From Coemansia sp. RSA 922 (taxonomy: Eukaryota > Kickxellomycota > Kickxellomycetes > Kickxellales > Kickxellaceae), in assembly GCA_027577415.1 (NCBI GenBank), contig JANBQS010000308.1, forward strand, positions 1-21,514: 21,514 nucleotides of DNA, given 5' to 3'. Below the pieces are notes generated by a model. The model saw only the letters and a program-made list of their open reading frames with translations, ran no database searches and had not been told where the DNA came from. Positions 16,938 to 21,514 of the stretch are shown piece after piece. Numbering within the stretch: the stretch's first letter is position 1; each line of letters opens with the position of its first letter. Position numbers and translations under genes: made by a program.

Positions 16938-16951
16938 GTGTTCTAGAACAC
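16938..16951. promoter_or_regulatory. 14-bp perfect palindrome containing TTCTAGAA
   Basis: GTGTTCTAGAACAC is a perfect inverted repeat and has the TTCnnGAA layout of a two-unit heat shock element. Another TTCTAGAA lies at 16759-16766. Function is only suggested; no gene clearly depends on it. Confidence 0.3.
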
Positions 16952-16993
16952 GTCCATGAGTGCATCTCGCTCGGTGCATTAATAGGATCTGTG

Positions 16994-17272
16994 TCAAAAA
17001 AAACAGGGACATGCACAGGTGAGGAAGGCTCGTGGAACTTTCCTCCCAACAAGCTTATTCGCCAGGCTGCGGGCCATTTGCAGGTATGCCAGCACTGGGA
17101 GGGTTTCCTGCCACTTATACCGCTGCAACAATAGTTGTTCTAGGCCATTCACCCTACATGAAAATGTCTCGGTCCAGATGAAAGTTCCAGCTCCTCCCGA
17201 GACAACTTGCTCCAGGCCTAGGCCCTGCTTCTCAGTTGGATGGATAGTACATTGCAGGACACTATGGATACA
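16994..17272 (-). pseudogene. Unidentified coding-like frame, possible gene relic
   Basis: A minus-strand frame of 92 codons is open between a TAA (17273-17275) and a TGA (16994-16996) but has no start ATG at its head. Its translation has balanced composition unlike the homopolymer frames nearby, for example EQVVSGGAGTFIWTETFS and LLLQRYKWQETLPVLAYLQM. Beyond the TGA a possible splice acceptor (TTTTGACACAG) is followed by a further short open stretch (NAPSEMHSWTCSRTLLKQTP). I do not recognise the family. It could be an exon of an intron-containing gene, a decayed gene, or chance. Confidence 0.3.
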
Positions 17273-17909
17273 TTAAACAATATTAGGTTCTAATGACATA
17301 CCCTGCTAGCGAGGTTCATATTCCTTGAACATGTCTCTTTTTTTAGACGTTAGTAGCTGTGATGTGCCTGGGAGAACCAAACCAACACTCTTTTGGATTG
17401 ACAAAAAGTGCAGAATTGTGAAAAACGCTAAAAAGAAAAGTGCTGCCTAGGCTAGCAGGGCGAATTGTTTTCCCCCCTCCCTTTTTTCCCTAGCATTCTT
17501 TGAGGGCACTGTGGCCAAAGAAACTAGATACTTTTTGCCAACAATGCGTCTATTATTAGATGCGTTCACTTCTTTGGACAAAATGCGGCGGTTTTCCTCT
17601 TCGTCTTGAGCAAAAAAAAACCGCCAATTTTTTTCCACAGCCTTCTTCTTTGACAAAAGACGAGCACTATAAACTTGAACATCAAGCCTTCTTTTACCAA
17701 AAGGCAACAAAAAAAAAAAAAGAAAAAAGTGTTGATTGCCTTTCCAAAGCAAGCATTTTCCAAAGCTTTGCTTTATTCAAAGAAGTATGGCGAACAAAAT
17801 GGAAAAAATGGCACCAAAATACTTTGCCGCTGTCGAGACGAAAATATATTGGTTTTTTTTTTTGCTTGGACAGCCATTTTTTTGCTGCTACTCGCTCTGA
17901 ATTTTTGAC

Positions 17910-17917
17910 TATAAAAG
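17910..17917 (+). promoter_or_regulatory. TATA box of the 109-aa gene
   Basis: TATAAAAG about 100 bp before the ATG at 18011, the expected place for a fungal gene with a leader of roughly 70 bases. Confidence 0.5.
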
Positions 17918-18010
17918 AGAAGCTGGCGCCCAATGTTTAGCAGCATAAATCCCACATCCCCTACACCATTTTTCACTTTCATAGTTTAAACTAACATATA
18001 TTTGCTCTAA

Positions 18011-18340
18011 ATGACTGATAGGCTAATTCCTTATTCCGGACAAACGGTAGACGGCAAAACCACTTGGGAAAATATCACTAGCAAATATGGTGCTGGAGAA
18101 AAAGACGAATTCATGGAGGCGTTAAAGGTTATGCTTGTTGAACTATATCCTGGATTTAAAGCCGAAATAGAAAGTGATAATTTTTGGAGCGATGAGAATG
18201 CTCGTATCCAAGATGGTGATAAAGACGTTATGTTCAGTGTGATGCACAAGTTTAAGCCCAGTAAGAACCCCGATGAGAAGCCCCATGAAGATACAAATAC
18301 GTGGATGTGTTCTATTATAACAGTGCCAAGGTCCACCTAA
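18011..18340 (+). CDS. Small acidic protein of unknown function, 109 aa
   Basis: I do not recognise this protein. It is a single uninterrupted frame of 109 codons from the ATG at 18011, behind a TATA box at 17910. The sequence is soluble-looking and rich in Asp, Glu and Lys, with no signal peptide or membrane segment. It holds a likely amphipathic helix (EFMEALKVMLVELYPGF), a Trp/acidic stretch (DNFWSDENARIQDGDKDV) and a short basic segment (MHKFKPSKNPDEK). Balanced codon composition and promoter position favour a real gene, but it could also be a conserved relic or a lineage-restricted orphan. It is convergent with the CRAL-TRIO gene, with 192 bp between stop codons. Confidence 0.55.
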   Translation: MTDRLIPYSGQTVDGKTTWENITSKYGAGEKDEFMEALKVMLVELYPGFKAEIESDNFWSDENARIQDGDKDVMFSVMHKFKPSKNPDEKPHEDTNTWMCSIITVPRST

Positions 18341-18513
18341 GAGTATGCTCGGTTTATTTGGCACAGCCCTCATATGTGCAAATATCCTTTGTCAAGCCCT
18401 TGACGCCGCAAGAAAGCACACATACTACTGCCAGGCAATACTCTTACATGTAGCTTATTCTATAGATTTCTTTTTAAAGTGCTTAGAATTTTTTTTACGA
18501 CAATACAAATTAC

Positions 18514-18519
18514 TTTATT
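18514..18519 (-). terminator. Poly(A) signal of the CRAL-TRIO gene
   Basis: AATAAA on the minus strand, 13 bp past the stop codon at 18533. Confidence 0.5.
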
Positions 18520-18532
18520 TAAAATCACAGCA

Positions 18533-20263
18533 CTAGAAGCCAATGCCACGCCTCAACTGTGTCGTAAGGCTAGACTTGATAATTGCCGCATTAGCCTGCC
18601 AAGCGATCAATGCGCCAGTCCAAAACACCATGGCGTAGATACGCAAGTGCTTATACGCCAGCAGCATCAGCAACTGCATAGATGGCAACTGTCCGAGTCT
18701 TCGCACAACAAGCCTCACAGTCTTTGACGTCAACTGACGCAGCATACCAAGCATGCTGCCGTGCCGACCGCCCACCAGCTGGCTCAGTGGAAGTGCCAAC
18801 AGATGCAACGCCAGGCGCCGAAACATGTTGCCAGGAGTCTCAAGCTCGCCACTGCCACTTGCTTGCGCAGCCTTGCTCGAAATGAAAATAGCAGCGCGCC
18901 TAGGCAAGGGCAAGTCGCCATTATTTCCCTGCCGCGACGTGGTGGTAGTCATCGAGACGCCAAAGTTTAGGGCGGCGACCGTAGACATGAGCACGTCGGC
19001 CTGCTGCACCAATCTGCTTTTCGACGTGGCTAGCGCCAGACGCGAGTCGGCACTAGCAATGCTATCGCTAATGGATCCCAGCATGCGCTGCACGCCCTGG
19101 ACAGCTCTTTGAAGCGACGCCAGCTGAATTGGAGTTATCACCGATCGAGTATCATGGTCCACCGCAGGCTCGTCGACCACTGTGCTGCTCACCGGCGACA
19201 TTGCCAGCGGCTGTTGAGAGGCGCCTCGGCCAAAGCTGAGCATGCTGGAATTGCGACTAATAAAGCCCAGCCGAGACCCAGCCCTCTTGGGCGTACTGTA
19301 GCCAAGGCCGCAAGACGTCACTGCAGAGTATGTCGTTTCCCGGGCATCAGAATACGCCGAGCAAAAGTCATCCGCATCAGCCTCGCTCTCAGCACAGCTG
19401 CCACTGCGCCCTATATAGTCACTCAGCGCTCTAGTGGCCAAACTCGACTTGGCAGACAGCGCCGCAGAAGCGCAACTATGCAGCTGAGCAACATTATCGG
19501 CAAGCTTGACTGTGTGCCTGGCCGCAAGTGAATCGGCTCTTTCAAAGACAACAAGGTCCTGAGAGTCGCAGTCGGGACCCATCAATGCCAGCAGCATGGG
19601 CCGCAACGCCTGCCGCGCATGCTCCAACAAAACGGACGAAGCAGCAGTAACATACACGCGGCCCACAGTGACGGGGTAGTAAGTTTTGGCAATATCGACT
19701 ATTCGCGCGATATCAGCAAGTCCAATATCCGCCAGCGCCAGTGACTCGACTGGCACGACCACAGCCGCCTGCGCTACCAAGCAATGCGCCTGATGTGCCG
19801 CCTTCAACGCCACACGCGCGTCCTCCAGCGCATCGACGCCGCGCGCAAAAAGCCTCCAGCCAGCGCTCTCAGCCATCATATCAACTGGTGACGCTGTTGC
19901 GCTGGCCCTTCGCCGCGGCAGCATCGTCGCCTGACGCGCACGCACCAGGACCATACCCCGACTGTCTACGACCAGGTCCTGGCTATCGACCAGTCTTTTC
20001 AGCGGATAAACCTTGTTCTCCTCGCGCCATGTCAGAGTCCGCGCCAAACTGGCGGTAGTTGCAATAAAGTCACCCTGGTACGCGCGCAGCATCCTCAGTA
20101 TCGAGGCAGAGTCGTCCAAGTACTCGGTTATAAATGCTGGAATGTATGTCGACGTCAAGGCATTTCCCATGTCTGAGTGGTCGCGTAACTGCCGTACCTC
20201 GGCGGCAATTTCACTAACGGCCTGCTCGTCTGCAGAGTCGGAGAACAGCGGTGGTAGAGACAT
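18533..20263 (-). CDS. Divergent CRAL-TRIO (Sec14-like) protein with C-terminal hydrophobic segment
   Basis: A 576-aa protein starting at the ATG at 20263 (MSLPPLFSDS, A at -3). The frame is open 47 codons further up to another ATG, but that part is translated poly-pyrimidine leader. Residues about 50-82 (SILRMLRAYQGDFIATTASL...LTWREE) match the N-terminal helical lobe of CRAL-TRIO proteins. Residues about 160-250 match the lipid-binding lobe: ALADIGLADIARIVDIAKTYYP, a strand VGRVYVTAASS, then RPMLLALMGPDCDSQDLVVF. A Ser-rich, probably disordered middle (about 260-410) follows. Near the C-terminus LRIYAMVFWTGALIAWQA is hydrophobic and may anchor the protein in a membrane. The likely role is lipid binding or transfer at a membrane; the ligand is unknown. 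The fit to Sec14 is recognisable but weak. Confidence 0.65.
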   Translation of the reverse strand: MSLPPLFSDSADEQAVSEIAAEVRQLRDHSDMGNALTSTYIPAFITEYLDDSASILRMLRAYQGDFIATTASLARTLTWREENKVYPLKRLVDSQDLVVDSRGMVLVRARQATMLPRRRASATASPVDMMAESAGWRLFARGVDALEDARVALKAAHQAHCLVAQAAVVVPVESLALADIGLADIARIVDIAKTYYPVTVGRVYVTAASSVLLEHARQALRPMLLALMGPDCDSQDLVVFERADSLAARHTVKLADNVAQLHSCASAALSAKSSLATRALSDYIGRSGSCAESEADADDFCSAYSDARETTYSAVTSCGLGYSTPKRAGSRLGFISRNSSMLSFGRGASQQPLAMSPVSSTVVDEPAVDHDTRSVITPIQLASLQRAVQGVQRMLGSISDSIASADSRLALATSKSRLVQQADVLMSTVAALNFGVSMTTTTSRQGNNGDLPLPRRAAIFISSKAAQASGSGELETPGNMFRRLALHLLALPLSQLVGGRHGSMLGMLRQLTSKTVRLVVRRLGQLPSMQLLMLLAYKHLRIYAMVFWTGALIAWQANAAIIKSSLTTQLRRGIGF

Positions 20264-20961
20264 TTGAATGAGGATAAAAGAGTGAGTAAATATACAAAGT
20301 GATAAATAATAAAAAGTTAGTGGCGGTGGGGAAAAAAAAAAAAATTGGAGGAACCTCTCTTGTTGCTGCAAGCAAAGCGATGCGCAAGCCTCGCAGGAAT
20401 GCATTGATATCCCGTATTTGGCAGCAATGGCGCGGATTTAGGTCACGCTTCTCCATATCTTTCACATGTCTGCCAACTTTTAAAAAAAAAAAGTGACTAA
20501 ACCGGGAGAGATTGGTCCGTGTGCAAGGTCTGAGAGGATCGCCCATCATATCCGCCGCTTTTTGACCAGATTAGACCGAGTGATCAAGACGAGCCGCTGA
20601 TAAAGATATCCCGCGCGGTCCAAGAACTAAGCATTAGCCCAAAGCCTTTCCCTTTGTCGCATTAGGTCAAAAGAACCCATCTCTATATTTAATCCTCATC
20701 CGAGTGTGGCAAAGCCAGCAAAAAAAAAAAAGAGATGCGCGCCACCTGAAAAAAAAAAAGAGAAAAAAAGACACCATGCAAGGCGATCAATGCAAATGTA
20801 CACATCCAGCTCTTTAATTTCCCACATCCTTTACCTTTTGACAAAAAAAAGGAGATGTCACTTTTATTGTTAGAAAGCATTTCACTTCCACCTCACATGG
20901 TTGGGGGAGGGGATGAAGAAGTACGTGGTATACACAACACGCTACATTTGGGAAATTGTTG
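20264..20961. other. Divergent spacer between the CRAL-TRIO gene and the 30-aa unit
   Basis: About 0.7 kb carrying two head-to-head promoters. It has at least four A runs of ten or more bases (near 20332, 20483, 20719 and 20749), GATA-type motifs (CTGATAAAGATATC near 20598) and an AGGGG stress-element-like site at 20908-20912. No gene is seen. Confidence 0.45.
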
Positions 20962-20970
20962 TATATAAAG
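20962..20970 (+). promoter_or_regulatory. TATA box of the 30-aa unit
   Basis: TATATAAAG, 122 bp before the ATG at 21092, followed by a pyrimidine-rich leader typical of strongly expressed fungal genes. Confidence 0.55.
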
Positions 20971-21091
20971 AGCCACAGTCTCTCCCCGGTTCTCGTTTCC
21001 AACATCATCCAATTCACTCGCTCATCCTTCTTTGCGCTGCACAGTTTCATTTTTTTTTCCTTGGCATACACTTTCAGCAATATCTTTAACC

Positions 21092-21184
21092 ATGTCGAAC
21101 GCCACTACCGCCGCTTTCACTTCGTCGTGGAGACCAACTGCGCCCTCCGAGTCGCAAATCGATTCACTCGTCGAGGACTTTTAA
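21092..21184 (+). CDS. Candidate 30-aa microprotein
   Basis: A short frame MSNATTAAFTSSWRP... ending SLVEDF, 30 aa, too small for usual gene callers. It is embedded in a complete gene-like unit: TATATAAAG at 20962, a C/T-rich leader, a near-ideal start context (AACCATGTC), a stop codon followed by an A12 run, and AATAAA at 21278. No good splice donor lies inside the frame, so a longer spliced product is not obvious. The peptide has no membrane segment; its C-terminal half is acidic with a predicted short helix (SESQIDSLVEDF). Function is unknown. Alternatives are a leader peptide, a non-coding transcript, or the first exon of a gene using a weak donor. Confidence 0.45.
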   Translation: MSNATTAAFTSSWRPTAPSESQIDSLVEDF

Positions 21185-21277
21185 AAAAAAAAAACTCACC
21201 CCGCGCGCCATCCCACAAAGCCAGCAAACATAGACATAGACCACAGCGTTTCACTTTTTTATTTATCGAGTTTAGAC

Positions 21278-21283
21278 AATAAA
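21278..21283 (+). terminator. Poly(A) signal of the 30-aa unit
   Basis: AATAAA 94 bp after the stop codon of the short frame, within the sequence GACAATAAAGTC. Confidence 0.45.
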
Positions 21284-21444
21284 GTCTTATTTAGGCATAA
21301 ACTCCGCAAGTGTGTAATAGATCCCAAATAAAAGGATTTAACCCGAGTTGAACTTTACGCCAGATGGTCCTAAAATATATAGGAGTTTAACAAATACATT
21401 TTTAAGTAAAAAGTGTGTATGAATTGTTTTTTTTTTTGGTTGTC

Positions 21445-21514
21445 CTAAATATTGAACAAGCTCTCTACTTGTTCCTCGGTGGGCGGCTTGGGAAAGATAC
21501 CTGAAACGACCAAG
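21445..21514 (-). CDS. C-terminal end of an unidentified protein, cut by the window edge
   Basis: From the window edge a minus-strand frame runs to TAG at 21445-21447, giving ...GIFPKPPTEEQVESLFNI. The composition looks coding and the stop is followed by a T/A-rich 3' flank. Only 22 or so codons are visible, so the family cannot be named. A possible splice acceptor (GTTTCAG) lies at about 21500, so this could also be a last exon. It is convergent with the 30-aa unit. Confidence 0.45.
   Translation of the reverse strand, partial: LVVSGIFPKPPTEEQVESLFNI

Larger units (their letters stand above)
16351..17909. other. Gene-poor stretch upstream of RIB1 and of the 109-aa gene
   Basis: About 1.5 kb without a confident gene. 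It contains a coding-like minus-strand frame (16994-17272, listed separately), a 50-codon plus-strand frame at 16439, two TTCTAGAA sites (16759-16766 and 16941-16948), and from about 17440 on a low-complexity zone of long A and T runs. Several frames of 65-126 aa in the last zone are Lys/Phe-rich by-products of these runs. Confidence 0.5.

Noticed and set aside
17447..17982. Several 65-126 aa frames on both strands
   Set aside because: They are Lys- or Phe-rich products of long A and T runs and overlap each other on both strands.
20264..20404. 47-residue extension of the CRAL-TRIO protein
   Set aside because: An ATG exists at 20404, but the extension is Phe/Pro/Ser from T-rich leader DNA and the ATG at 20263 has a better context.
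21179..21345. Possible +1 frameshift at TTT TAA A12 extending the 30-aa frame by about 50 codons
   Set aside because: The extension runs through the AATAAA signal and shows no antizyme-like or other recognisable motif; the open frame is probably chance.

Overview
The window looks like nuclear DNA of a fungus. Genes are intron-poor, are followed by AATAAA-type signals, and are separated by AT-rich spacers with long A or T runs. The gene set (RIB1-type GTP cyclohydrolase II, NSA1/WDR74, a NUP42-type CCCH/FG nucleoporin, a glutamate-cysteine ligase modifier subunit) fits a fungus rather than an animal or bacterium. An early-diverging lineage such as Kickxellomycotina is my guess, not something the sequence proves. 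No transposon, CRISPR array, tRNA or rRNA was found.

Left part (1-11.5 kb, + strand): the 3' part of a glutamate-cysteine ligase modifier (GCLM) gene, then two tandem full-length ABCC/MRP-type transporter genes of 1433 and 1428 aa. The duplication includes about 220 bp of upstream DNA. The nucleotide-binding domains are nearly identical in patches down to silent sites, while the membrane domains have diverged strongly, which suggests gene conversion limited to the ATPase domains. Between the copies, on the minus strand, lies a broken Nudix hydrolase gene whose Nudix box keeps exact spacing but carries stops and key-residue losses. A glutathione-synthesis gene beside putative conjugate pumps suggests a detoxification neighbourhood, but this is inference.

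Middle part (11.5-16.1 kb, - strand): three housekeeping genes in a row: NSA1/WDR74 (60S ribosome assembly), NUP42 (nuclear pore FG protein with CCCH finger and a likely Gle1-binding tail) and RIB1 (GTP cyclohydrolase II, first step of riboflavin synthesis). The RIB1 upstream region has paired CCAAT boxes, TGACTAA and CACGTG.

Right part (16.1-21.5 kb): a 1.9-kb gene-poor stretch with a coding-like relic and two TTCTAGAA sites; a small unrecognised 109-aa gene behind a TATA box; a divergent CRAL-TRIO (Sec14-like) protein with a hydrophobic C-terminal segment (- strand); a compact gene-like unit encoding only 30 aa behind a strong TATA box; and the last codons of an unidentified minus-strand gene.

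The most notable items are the domain-wise conversion pattern of the ABCC pair with an H-loop His to Asn change in copy 1, the Nudix pseudogene, and the 30-aa microprotein unit.
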